The translations under genes and the position numbers were made by a program. Positions 20,799-31,700 of a DNA stretch of 64,000 nucleotides are shown piece by piece (within the stretch, counting starts at the first letter, position 1; each line of letters begins with the position of its first letter). Source of the DNA: Brachypodium distachyon (lineage: Eukaryota > Streptophyta > Magnoliopsida > Poales > Poaceae); assembly GCF_000005505.3 (NCBI RefSeq), contig NC_016131.3, forward strand, positions 46,151,355 through 46,215,354, given 5' to 3'. The notes below the pieces were generated by a model, which was not told where the DNA came from, made no database searches, and saw only the letters and a program-made list of their open reading frames with translations.

Positions 20799-21626
20799 TG
20801 ATGAGGACATCCCAACTAATGATACAACCACAGCCCCTACAGCACCTACACCTCAAGTACCGGAGATACATGGACCAATTACTAGAGCTCGTGCACGACA
20901 ACTAAATTATCAGGTACTTTCGTTCCTCGGTACTTCATTTAATATTAATGAGAATATGCTGCTGCCTAAGATGGGTCCTTTATGTGTTTTAGGAATGAAG
21001 GACCTAGCTTGCACCTCAAGGATCAGCGTTGGACAGCAAACCAAGGTGGCAGCAAGGTGGCGGGAGCTAGCTCAAGTGATGATTTCAGAACATTGAAACC
21101 GCCATAACGAGAGATGAGAAGAAGGCCGCATCCTCTTCATTAATGGGATTTCAGCCAAGTGGAGGATTCCCTCTCCAATGGGTATCTATGGGCCAAAGAT
21201 GAGGGTTATAACCTTGCTTTATTGGGCCTAAGGCCATGTAATAGGGTCCAGCCAATTTTTAGATGTTTTCGTTGTGTTTTAGGAGGATTCCTACGCCGTT
21301 TCGGAGTCCCTCAAAGGCCTGTCCGAAAACCACCTAGTTCCCCTCCTATTTATACCCCATGAGCCCCCCCATGGAGCCTGAGGTTTTGATTAGATAAAGT
21401 TTAGCCTTTGCTACTTTCGTGTAATCGCATGTGTCGGTTAGACCACCTGTTTTACCGTCATCAAGACTCCAACTATATTGAATATTTAGATTCGTGAACC
21501 TTCATATCTCCTATTCGCAATTTTAGATTGCTTTTCATCTTGTTCTTGCTTGTTCTTCGATTGCTTGCAGGAACAAAGAATAATTAGGTATCTCATCAAA
21601 AGATCGGGACACCCTCGAGGCTATCA
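20799..21626 (+). repeat. 5' LTR of the CRM-like element (828 bp)
   Basis: Aligned by eye to the 3' LTR: about 17 substitutions and one small indel outside a single ~125-bp gap near 21580, where the 3' copy has ACCTTCGTGGTCAGGTTGAT and onward. Otherwise the two are about 98% identical. The gap is more likely a deletion here than an insertion there. Confidence 0.95.
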
Positions 21627-21628
21627 CG

Positions 21629-21640
21629 TGGTATCAGAGC
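21629..21640 (+). other. Primer binding site (initiator Met tRNA)
   Basis: TGGTATCAGAGC begins two bases after the 5' LTR and is complementary to the 3' end of plant initiator methionine tRNA. Confidence 0.9.
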
Positions 21641-23157
21641 TTAAGGTTGCTCGGTGAGATTTTTCCAGTTTATCCGTAGTTTAGATCTGTTTTTACCTAT
21701 CTTTCAGAAAAAGCCAAACAAAAATTAGAATTAGTTACCTTGTTCTAGAACCAATCTGAGCCTTGCAATTTCACATTAGTATTTGCATTGTTGAATCTTT
21801 GCTGCATTAATCGTGTCGAGTTGCTGGATTAGATTGGATCGTTTTTCAGATTTTTTTTTCTACTAGATCAAACTTGTTTTTGTCTTTTGATTTCGTGTGA
21901 CGCAGGCTTTCCATCAAACTTCCACCGCCAAACTTCCTGCCACACCACCGCCATAATCTTCCGCCGCCACCATATCTTCCACCGAGTCCCTCTTCGAGTC
22001 CTACACCGAGTCCCTCGTCGAGTCCTACATCGAGTCGGCAAGTTATAGTTTTCAGCCGCGAGTTCGACTCCGAGTCCAATCAAGAGTGCTTTTGGAAAGT
22101 GTTTCATAATAGATCGAATTTTGTTTAGAGATCAAGTTGTTCGGCAAGTTGTGAAAAAAAAAGAAAGGAAAGAAAAAAAAGGAAAGAAAGAAAAAAAACG
22201 AAAGAAAAAGAGGAAGAGGAAGAGGAAGAGTCAGTTTCGGACCCGAGTCCAAGTAGAATTAGAGTTTCGGGTGGGTTTGACCCGTGTTCACTAAAACGGC
22301 CGTATCTTTTGCATACGAAGTCAGATTTGGACGTTCCAAGACTTTTCGGAAAGCTCTCGACGAGGCGCATCCTCTAAAATTAACGGCTCCTTGACCCTCA
22401 AGTTCGACCTCTAAGGTGGACTTTTCGTGCTCCGAAGTTTCTGCACCCGTTTTTCGACACCGGGGCAGTGCAGTATATCTCAGTTTTCTCCACCGTCCGA
22501 CCTCCGTTTCGAGTGATCATGCACTTGTTGGAAAGCTTGTTTTGATACGCTTCTAACCCATATTTTCTCATATTTTTCTGAGTTTTCCTTACTACAGCCT
22601 TTGCTATTCTCCTACAGACCGACGTGCAGCTTTCCGGTCTTAACTTCTTTTGCGTGAGTTTCTGGGGATAAAAAAAAGAAAAAAAATAGAAGAGAATAAG
22701 AAGCCAAACAGAAGGCCGCAAAAAGAAAAAAAAAGAGAAAAAATATTCCCCAGAGATTTACTTGTTTTACCTTTCATTTGATCTTTCCTTTCTACCTTTT
22801 TCAGTATCTAGGCTTAGTTAATTTCTGTAATTCGTTCTTATCGACTCCAGCAGCTAGGACTAGCATTTTTGAGCATATTTTCAACTTTGCGTTGCTGATT
22901 TGATTATTCGCTTTTCCTTGCTACTCACATAAGCCTCCAAGCTCCACAGATTCTACACCTAGGTTGGTTTGCCTCGAGGCATCGATACATTAATCTTCGG
23001 AGGGCTTGTTCTCGCCGCTGGCCATCACCTTCCTGTTTGCTGGGTAAGAACGAGTAAGAACTTGATTAAAAGTTGAGTGGAGTGATCTTTGGAACCCCAC
23101 ATCCTAGTAGTGCATAGGGACTTTTCCTGTGATTTTTTTTCTTGTTTTCTCCTAACG
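21641..23157 (+). other. Untranslated leader of the CRM-like element
   Basis: No gag-like coding. It contains a ~15-bp minisatellite at about 21980-22036 (CGAGTCC(C/T) units) and purine-rich low-complexity runs at 22150-22230 and 22670-22745. Confidence 0.7.
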
Positions 23158-24446
23158 ATGGCAGGTTCTGACGATGATTTACAAGGCCACTCTCCACGCA
23201 CAAAGGGCATTATTTCACATTTTGATCGCAAGCTTAGACTTCGTAACGAGGAGCTGGATGAGGACGTTCGGGTTGCGAATGAGAGACTTGGAACCTTGGA
23301 GAGCGCGCACATTGAAACAAATACCAAGCTAACATCTTTACAGAATTCTGTTGCTACCATTAGTACTTCTCTGGCAGAAATCACGACGCAACTGGCGGCA
23401 CTTGCTGCAACGACCATCGCTACACCGGGAGGAAACAATACACACAACCAGCGGACCGCTAATAACGGTACCTTCGCAAGCGAGGTTGAGGAGAACGACG
23501 ACGACTACTCCGCGGATACGGAACACGACGGGGCCGTAAACCATCACAACGACCGTGATCGTCGCTGAACTCATTTCAACCGCCGAGGTATGGGACCGAC
23601 ACGACCTCAAAGAGAGGAACATGACTCGCTGCATTCTATTAAACTTAAGGTTCCTCCTTTTGATGGAAAATATGACCCTGATGCTTACCTTACATGGGAA
23701 TTAGAATTGAGTCAAAAATTTACTTACCATGATTTTCTTGCTAATAAGAGGGTTAGGGCTGCTACTAGTGAGTTTACTGATTTTGCTTCTGTTTGGTGGC
23801 ATGAGTATTGTATTGCACATCCTAACGCTATACCACCAACATGGGATGATTTGAAAATAATTATGCGCGCTAGATATGTTCCTTCATACTATTCGTGTGA
23901 CTTGTTAAAGAAACTACAACAATTAAGGCAAGGTAGTAATTTTGTCCAAGAGTATTATCAAGAAATGCAAAAGAACATGTTACGTTGTGGTTTAGTTGAG
24001 AATGAGGAAGCTGCTATGGCTAGATTCTTTGGTGGTTTAAATCATGAAATTGCTGACATTGTTGATTATAAGGAGTATAATTCTATCAATCGATTGTTTC
24101 ACATTGCTTGCAAAGCTGAAAGGGAAGTGCAGGGACGACACGCGAACGCGCGGACTAACTTTTCTGCAGGTCGTACTTCCTCATGGGCAGCACGCAGCCC
24201 CGCTGCCCCTTCCACACGCCCAGCTGCACCCCCTACACGTCCGGCTGTTCTGACTACTTCCACCAACAAGCAAAGTACCGCTACACCTACATCCGCAAAG
24301 GTTGGACCAGCAGCAAATGAAATACACCCGCTGCCTCTGCACAAAGTTCAGCAGCGTCCGTCGCTTCCACCGGACGGACCGGAGATAACCAATGTCGTAG
24401 GTGCAAAGGATACGGGCATTTTCAGCGGGACTGTCCAACCAAACGC
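23158..24446 (+). pseudogene. gag (capsid and nucleocapsid) of the CRM-like element, broken by a stop and a frameshift
   Basis: ATG 23158 gives MAGSDDDLQGHSPRTKG. A coiled part precedes TGA at 23566-23568 (a CGA codon in an Arg/Asp run would become TGA by one C-to-T change). After it, in the same frame, come the capsid-like LKVPPFDGKYDPDAYLTWE and VQEYYQEMQKNMLRCGLVEN. The nucleocapsid knuckle [14 protein letters not shown] lies in another frame (about 24391-24432), so a 1-nt indel lies near 24317-24330. From the knuckle the frame continues straight into pol. Confidence 0.85.
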
Positions 24447-24449
24447 GTT

Positions 24450-27400
24450 ATGATCATACGTGAAGATGGAGTATATGATTCAGCCAGTGATTTTGACGAA
24501 GCTACATATGCTCTCATTGCCGAGGAAGAGCAAGAAGACCCCGCTGCCCACCATGACGAGGAGTTAATGGGAGCTGAAGCCGCTGATCAGTACTTGAGTT
24601 TGATTGCACAACGCACCTTGAGCGTCCAAATGAGCCACGCCGAACAAAATCAGCGGCATAACTTGTTCCAAACAAAAGGGGTCATCAAGGAGCGCGTTGT
24701 TCGTATCATCATAGATGGGGGAAGTTGCAATAATTTGGCCAGCACGGAGATGGTGGAAAAACTTGTTCTTACCACTAGGCCGCACCCCCACCCTTACTAC
24801 ATTCAATGGTTTAACAACAGCGGTAAGCTCAAGGTAACTAGAACAGTCCGTGCACACTTTACTATTGGTACATATTCTGATTTTGTGGATTGTGATGTGG
24901 TACCTATGCAAGCATGTTCTATGTTACTCGGTCGTCCATGGCAATATGATACAGATTCTGTTCATCATGGTAGAACTAATCATTATTCTTTTATGCATGC
25001 TGGTAAGAAAATTGGTTTGAAACCTATGACTCCTGAACAAATTGTGAAAGATGATCTTGCTAGAGCTAGTAGAGCAAAGAGCAAAGAGAAGGATAAGATT
25101 GAGAACCAGAATGTCGCTAAAGAATTTAAGCACCAAGCGTCTACTAGCAAATCTGAACCGAAACATGTTAATGAAATTAAATTGAAAGGTGCATGCTTGC
25201 TTGCAAGTAAATCCGATATTTCTGAGTTAGATACGAATAATTCTGTTTGCTATGCATTCATTTGCAAAGAGGCTTTGTTTTCATTTGAGGATATGCCTCC
25301 CTCTTTGCCCCCTGCTGTTACTCACGTTTTGCAGGAGTATTCCGACGTCTTTCCACAAGACGTACCACCAGGATTACCACCTATTCGAGGGATTGAACAT
25401 CAAATTGATTTAATTCCTGGTGCTTCGCTTACCAACCGTGCGCCCTACCGTACCAATCCAGAGGAGACGAAGGAGATTCAACGACAAGTTCAAGAATTGC
25501 TCGACAAAGGTTATGTTCGTGAATCCCTTAGTCCTTGTGCTGTTCCTGTTATTTTGGTACCAAAGAAAGCTGGTTCTTGGCATATGTGTGTAGATTGTAG
25601 AGCTATTAATAACATTACTATTCGCTATCGTCACCCAATTCCTAGACTTGATGATATGTTAGATGAATTAAGTGGCTCTACGGTGTTCTCTAAAGTTGAT
25701 TTACGTAGTGGTTACCACCAAATTCGAATGAAATTAGGCGATGAATGGAAAACAGCATTTAAAACTAAGTTTGGACTATATGAGTGGTTAGTCATGCCTT
25801 TCGGTCTTACTAACGCACCTAGCACTTTCATGCGGTTAATGAACGAAGTTTTACGTGCTTTCATAGGACGATTTGTGGTGGTTTATTTTGATGATATATT
25901 GATTTACAGCAGCTCTTTAGAAGACCACTTGAATCATTTACGTGCTGTTTTTGATGCTTTGAGAGATGCACGTTTGTTTGGTAACCTTGAGAAGTGCACC
26001 TTTTGCACCGATCGAGTTTCGTTTCTTGGCTATGTTGTCACTCCACAGGGCATAGAAGTTGATAAGGCCAAGATCGACGCTATTCAAAGCTGGCCAACTC
26101 CAACAACGGTCACCCAAGTGAGGAGCTTTCTTGGACTCGCTGGGTTTTATCGCCGCTTTGTAAAGGATTTCAGCACCCTTGCTGCACCGCTTAATGAGCT
26201 CACAAAGAAGGATGTTCCATATGTATGGGGCGCTGCACAAGAAGAAGCTTTTCTCATATTGAAAGATAAGTTGACACATGCTCCTTTACTCCAACTTCCT
26301 GATTTTAATAAGACTTTTGAGTTGGAGTGTGATGCTAGTGGAATCGGTTTAGGAGGTGTGTTGTTACAAGACGGAAAACCTGTTGCATACTTTAGTGAAA
26401 AATTGAGTGGGCCTAGTCTGAATTATTCTACTTATGATAAGGAATTATATGCTCTCGTTCGGACTTTAGAAACATGGCAACATTATTTATGGCCCAAAGA
26501 ATTTGTTATACATTCTGATCATGAATCTTTGAAGCATATTCGTAGTCAAGCAAAGCTGAACCGTCGTCATGCTAAATGGGTTGAATTTATTGAGTCTTTT
26601 CCGTATGTTATTAAACATAAGAAGGGTAAAGATAATGTTATTGCTGATGCGTTATCACGTCGTTATACCTTGTTATCTCAGCTTGATTTTCGGATATTTG
26701 GATTGGAGACTATAAAAGAACAATATGAACATGATGCGGATTTTAAGGATGTTTTGCAGCATTGTAAAGAGGGCAGAACATGGAACAAGTTCGTCATTAA
26801 TGATGGATTTGTGTTCCGTGCTAACAAGCTATGCATCCCAGATAGCTCCGTTCGTCTTTTGTTGTTACAGGAGGCACATGGAGGAGGGTTGATGGGTCAC
26901 TTCGGCGTGAAGAAGACCGAAGATGTGCTCGCTGATCATTTCTTTTGGCCTCGGATGAGACGGGATGTTGAGAGATTTATCGCTCGCTGCACTACATGTC
27001 AAAAAGCTAAGTCACGACTCAATCCTCATGGTTTATATATGCCTCTCCCTGTTCCTAATGTTCCTTGGGAAGATATATCAATGGATTTTGTTTTGGGATT
27101 GCCTCGAACTAAGAAGGGGAGGGATAGCATATTTGTTGTTGTTGATAGATTTTCTAAGATGGCACATTTTATACCTTGTCATAAGAGCGATGATGCTACA
27201 AATGTTGCTGATTTATTCTTTCGTGAAATTGTTCGCTTGCATGGTGTGCCCAATACTATAGTTTGAGATCGTGACACAAAATTTCTTAGCCACTTTTGGA
27301 GATGCTTATGGGCTAAGTTGGGGACTAAATTGCTTTTTAGTACTACATGTCATCCCCAAACAGATGGACAAACTGAAATTGTTAATAGAACATTATCTAC

Positions 27401-28265
27401 TATGCTTAGGGCTGTTTTAAAGAAGAACTTGAAAATGTGGGAAGAATGTTTACCTCATATTGAATTTGCTTATAATCGTTCACTGCATTCAACCACAAAA
27501 TTGTGCCCTTTTGAAATTGTTTATGGTTTTATATCTCGTGCACCAATTGATTTGTTACCTTTGCCAACTTCTGAAAAAGTTAACTTTGATGCTAAGGAAC
27601 GTGCTGAACTTATAATAAAAATGCATGAGACGACTAAAGAGAACATTGAGCGTATGAATTCTAAGTATAAACTTGCGGGAGATAGGGGCAGAAAACAAAT
27701 TGTGTTTGAACCTGGAGATCTTGTTTGGTTGCATTTGCGCAAAGATCCTTTCTCTGATTTGCGCAAGTCTAAGTTAATGCCACGAGCTGATGGTCCCTTT
27801 AAGGTGTTAGCAAAAATTAATGATAATGCATATAAACTTGAGCTACCTGCAGATTTTGGGGTTAGTTCCACGTTTAATATTGCAGATTTGAAGCCTTATT
27901 TGGGAGAAGAAGATGAACTACCGTCGAGGACGACTTCGATTCAAAAAGGGGAGGATGATGAGGACATCCCAACTAATGATACAACCACAGCCCCTACAGC
28001 ACCTACACCTCAAGTACCGGAGATACATGGACCAATTACTAGAGCTCGTGCACGACAACTAAATTATCAGGTACTTTCATTCCTCGGTACTTCATTTAAT
28101 ATTAATGAGAATATGCTGCTGCCTAAGATGGGTTCTTTTATGTGTTTTAGGAATGAAGGACCTAGCTTGCACCTCAAGGATCAGCGTTGGACAGCAAACC
28201 AAGGTGGCAGCAAGGTGGCGGGAGCTAGCTCAAGTGATGATTTCAGAACATTGAAAACGCCATAA
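24450..28265 (+). pseudogene. pol (protease, RT, RNase H, integrase) of the CRM-like element with one internal TGA
   Basis: The protease active site [10 protein letters not shown] is at 24714; reverse transcriptase has YFDDILIYS at 25884; RNase H has [14 protein letters not shown] and YDKELYALV. The integrase zinc region ([10 protein letters not shown], then CTTCQK) and core MDFVLGLP are intact up to TGA 27264-27266, which interrupts ...TIV-x-DRDTKF. The same frame continues with [10 protein letters not shown] (catalytic Glu region), [20 protein letters not shown] and ends at TAA 28263-28265, 310 bp inside the 3' LTR. Only one stop spoils an otherwise intact frame, which with the similar LTRs suggests fairly recent insertion. 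Confidence 0.92.
27942..27955 (+). other. Polypurine tract of the CRM-like element
   Basis: AAAAAGGGGAGGA directly precedes the 3' LTR start TGATGAGG and overlaps the pol reading frame. Confidence 0.8.
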
Positions 28266-28908
28266 CGAGAGATGAGAAGAAGGCCGCATCCTCTTCATCA
28301 ATGGGATTTCGGCCAAGTGGAGGATTCCCCCTCCAATGGGTATCTATGGGCCAAAGATGAGGGTTATAATTTTGCTTTATTGGGCCTAAGGCCATGTAAT
28401 AGGGTCCAGCCAATTTTTAGATGTTTTCGTTGTGTTTTAGGAGGATTCCTATGCCGTTTCGGAGTCCCTCAAGGGCCTGTCCGAAAACCACCTAGTTCCC
28501 CTCCTATTTATACCCCATGAGCCCCCCCATGGAGCCTGGGGTTTTGATTAGATAAAGTTTAACCTTTGCTACTTTCGTGTAATCGCATGTGTCGGTTAGA
28601 CCACCTGTTTTACCGTCATCAAGACTCCAACTATATTGAATATTTAGATTCGTGAACCTTCATATCTCCTATTCGCAATTTCAGATTGCTTTTCATCTTG
28701 TTCTTGCTTGTTCTTCGATTGCTTGCACGAACAAAGACCTTCGTGGTCAGGTTGATCGTGCCCCCGCGGGATCAATAACTTTCTGGAGTTGGTGTATCGA
28801 TCGCTAAGGCGCTGCCTCCTAGGTTATAGTCGGATCGTCAACGTCACCTCCTACCAAATCGATAATTAGGTATCTCATCAAAAAATCGGGACACCCTCAA
28901 GGCTATCA
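27956..28908 (+). repeat. 3' LTR of the CRM-like element (953 bp)
   Basis: Begins TGATGAGGACATCCC, ends GGCTATCA, followed by TSD GACAT (28909-28913). It contains the last 310 bp of pol ([20 protein letters not shown]) and about 125 bp missing from the 5' LTR. Confidence 0.95.
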
Positions 28909-28913
28909 GACAT

Positions 28914-29648
28914 TGCAAACCCTAAAATCATAAGCACATAAGCAACCAAAAAAACAAGCACAACCTAAAAATCGCGCGCATTCACAGTAAGAGGTGGGCA
29001 GGGGAGGGGTGCGAGAGGGAGCATGCCATCGAATAAGTCGGGAGAACCACTATCCATTGACGCCGATTTGGAGGGAAAACCTGGACTCAGAGCATGTGGA
29101 TGCATAGGTCAAAATCGGAGAGGACAGAGCAAGGGGCGCAAAGACCAGACCGACGAAATCGTGATACATACCAGTAGCTCTCGAACCCTAAATCCACGAA
29201 TAGACGGCGGCACTCGGCGCTGGACACGACGGAGTTCGCGGAGCGCTCCAAGTGGCGTGAGGGGGTGTCGGGCTGCGGATTTTAGAGGCAACAGGTGCGC
29301 AACCGCCGTGCCTCGCTTATCGCCACCACTCCCGAGAGGTTCGCCGATGAACTGCCGGAAATCGGGGCGCGGTTTCGGCGGTTGTCGCGAGAGCGGAGAG
29401 GGAGAGAGCGAGTTCGGGGGGTTATGCGGAGACGGCAGTTGTCGGGGCGCGTAGGGATTAGAAAAAAAAAAGAAAAACGGCCCGCGGGGTTTCACCCGAA
29501 GTGCGTTCCGCGTACAAACAGAGAAGAAGTTCACATCCGCAGCAGAGGGAAGCTCACTCGTGCAGCTGCGGAAGTTCGGATCGTTCTCTGTTTAGTTAAA
29601 CAGGAACCGGTTCGTGTTTAGCTTGTAGGTGTATATATAAAATTTCCC
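28914..29648 (-). promoter_or_regulatory. Promoter side and presumed right end of the DNA transposon
   Basis: Sequence resumes after the TSD. On the minus strand it holds the candidate first exon and, upstream, a GC-rich region (29170-29460) followed by repeat motifs AGAAGTTCACATCC (29524), GAAGCTCACTC and GGAAGTTCGGATC (29571), then an AT-rich end. Read inward on the minus strand from 29648 it starts GGGAAATTTTATATATACAC, a form typical of MULE terminal inverted repeats. The partner end is not in the window. Confidence 0.4.
28986..29105 (-). CDS. Candidate first coding exon of the Ulp1 gene
   Basis: Minus-strand ATG at 29105 gives MHPHALSPGFPSKSASMDSG and SPDLFDGML..., with a second ATG at 29057. 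The open stretch is 120 nt before a possible donor (GTGAAT at 28985). It lies at the promoter-proximal end, right beside the insertion site of the CRM-like element. The phase to the next visible exon (19718) does not match, so another small exon or a different donor may exist. Upstream, a minus-strand GTATGT near 29172 could end a 5' UTR exon. Confidence 0.3.
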
Positions 29649-31430
29649 TCCGGTGACTACTAAAAAAAAGGAATTTGACAGTATTTTAAGATTTATCAGT
29701 TGATGGATACCGGTGTGCCAAGTTTATTGGCCTCAGTAGACACTCCGGTACTTCAGTCTGTTAAACCGTAAATTAAAAACGTGCCGCCAAGTTAAGAAGC
29801 CATGTTCACTATTTCTAGTCCAAATCACCCTTTTCGCTGGCTGCCGAGTTTGACTTTTGCACAAGTTTGAAGCGTATTTTCTAATCAAAACATCGTATCA
29901 AGAAACAAAAACATGCATACTCCCACTGTCCTAATATCTGAAATCTCACATGCGAATTGCGATGCCCGTGAGTCAGTCCAAATAATGTAATCCTCTACTT
30001 ATTTCGGGAAAACTCTCTGGAAAACTTCGTTTCTCAGTTTCTGGTCCAGGTCTCATCCTATTCTTCACACGGTGGTCTCGAGGGCGACTAAGTGGTCGGC
30101 AACCGTGAAACACAAGCGTGTCCGATATCGATGTTAGCTGAGATTTCAGTTCTCCTTTAAGAAATCAGAAAGACTATGAGACCATGCCAGTGCTTCGGAG
30201 GAGCTACCGGGGAAGATGCGGAATCGACCACAGGTCTGTGGAGGTGCTACCAAGGAGCTACGAAGGAGGAATCGCTTGGCTAAAGTGAAAGTGGTTAGGG
30301 ATCGAAGAACTTGGGCGACTTTGGACGGAAAAAAAAACTATCAAAGGTCTTCCTCGAGTGCGTGATATAGGACACAGGGATGCGAAATATGTCAAACAGT
30401 TTTGCTAGAATCTCCTCCAAACTGAACCTCTGCGCGCGCGCACGCACACACATTGGCAGATTAGCCAGTATTTTGGACTAACACTGAACATGGTTGCCAA
30501 GTTTGATGATCCAGTTTTTTATGAGTTAGTTGAATAAACTATAATCGCTCCCTGCCAATGTACTTTCCTATATTTTCGGTTTCGGGGTATAGGCAATAAA
30601 ATGCAAAAGCCAAAAGGAACGTTATGCACGTTCAGCTCAATTCGAATAGCCCTATATTGGGCCGTCATTCTCAGAGAAAAGGCCCAAACGTTGCGAGCCA
30701 TTTCTAAACACCGAAGCTGCAACTTTGGGCATGTAAACAGGGCCTCCACAGCGCGGCATAAAGCCCAATGAAAATCCCGCCGTAAAAAAACGCCCGAAAA
30801 TGGCGACTGCCGTCTCGGTGCCTGAAATTTTGGCACGAGAAACGCAAGCTGGCTATACCCGGATACCCCCCCTAAGTAACAACTCAAACTGACGATGGCG
30901 TGAACTCGGTTCATTTCCTCACTTCTCCCCATCACGGCTGACGGATCGACCAGGCCAGAAAAGCCAAAGGGGCAGAGCCACCGGAGCTCCACGCTACTGC
31001 TCGTATATACGTACCGCCGTGAGTCAGATGAGTGTCAGTGTCATTGGTGACGCACAACTGCAATTACCCCGGCTGGCCAGTAGTAGTACCGACCCCCGGC
31101 CGGATCGGCCCTTGCTGCCAAAGGGGGCAGCGAGCGAATCTGGCCATTTGCAGCGCAGGATACGCCCTGGCCAGGCCCGTCAGGTCATAAGTGCCCCTTC
31201 TGCTCTGTACTTCGGGAGCCAGGATTCGTCGTACCTTCCTGTTCCGTCTTTCAGATGCTCAATGCGTAGTTCCCTCTGCATTTTGTGTATGCTCAACTAG
31301 CTTGCTGCTACCAGACGCTACCATGATTCATCCATGCTTGCTGTGTGCCGTTTAATTTCCAGGATATCATGTGGGACGTGTGATGAGGTTACAATGAAAG
31401 GTGGATTTTATCTGTGCTGGTCCGCCCACC
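29649..31430 (+). other. Intergenic spacer, no gene recognised
   Basis: No exon structure, domain or RNA gene found by eye. It has a short CG/CA run at about 30434-30452. ORFs here (for example minus 30992-30519) lack recognisable features. Confidence 0.6.
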
Positions 31431-31431
31431 G

Positions 31432-31700
31432 AGGCCTTTTTTGGTGTTAGTGTATTTTTAGTCATTAGTGTTTTGGTATTTGAGAGTTTTGGATCCAAAA
31501 CACTAGTGTTTTAAAAAAAACACTAGTATAAAAAGTGTTTTACATTAGTGCAAAAATGGAGTGTTTTGTTGGGAAAACTAGGGATAATCTCCTCCAGTCC
31601 CTTCCTACAAAACAACCATTTGGCTTTCTAATGTTTTGCAATTTGGAGTGGATAAAACCCTAAAAAACACCTAAAAAAACAGTAGTGCCAAATAAGGCCT
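31432..31700. mobile_element. MITE with GGCCTT-type terminal inverted repeats
   Basis: The left end AGGCCTTTTTTGGTGTTAGT and the right end, read inward, AGGCCTTATTTGGCACTACT are inverted copies. The interior holds a palindrome around CAAAACACTAGTGTTTT. About 269 bp. No clear TSD, so the superfamily (PIF or hAT) is open. Confidence 0.6.

Larger units (their letters stand above)
20799..28908 (+). mobile_element. Complete, decayed CRM-like Ty3/gypsy retrotransposon (8110 bp)
   Basis: Two LTRs, PBS, gag-pol in order PR-RT-RNaseH-IN, PPT and 5-bp TSD are all visible. The LTRs start TGATGAGGACATCCC and end GGCTATCA. The pol frame runs through the PPT into the 3' LTR, a feature of CRM-type chromoviruses, as is the initiator-Met PBS. 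Defects: TGA in gag (23566), frameshift at the gag 3' end (about 24317-24330) and TGA in integrase (27264), so it is not autonomous now. It is inserted in the 5' intron of the Ulp1 transposon gene, opposite to that gene. CRM assignment is from memory of family traits; a centromeric location is not implied. Confidence 0.9.
11875..29105 (-). pseudogene. Multi-exon transposon gene encoding a double Ulp1-like protease protein (overview)
   Basis: Minus-strand exons seen from 5' to 3' are 29105-28986 (uncertain), 19718-19008, 18696-17756, 17360-16815, 16695-15995, 15824-15719, 15329 (or 15320)-15115, 14978-14889, 14790-14513, 14393-14224, 14092-13592, 13490-13297, 12871-12731, 12617-12474, 12395-12189 and 12057-11875. 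Order of regions: basic NLS-like part, plant-mobile-type domain, coiled/acidic middle, Ulp1-like domain A, linker, Ulp1-like domain B. Most exons have canonical GT/AG ends and matching phase. Frameshifts or phase conflicts occur in 19718-19008, 18696-17756, around 15719-15995, in 14092-13592 and in 13490-13297, and a TAG lies at 17306-17304, so the current copy looks non-functional. A Ty3 element occupies the large 5' intron. Ulp1-like genes of this type are common cargo of plant MULE and CACTA transposons. Confidence 0.7.

Noticed and set aside
30519..30992. 157-codon minus-strand ORF
   Set aside because: No recognisable domain, no clear start context, and low similarity to coding composition of real genes nearby.
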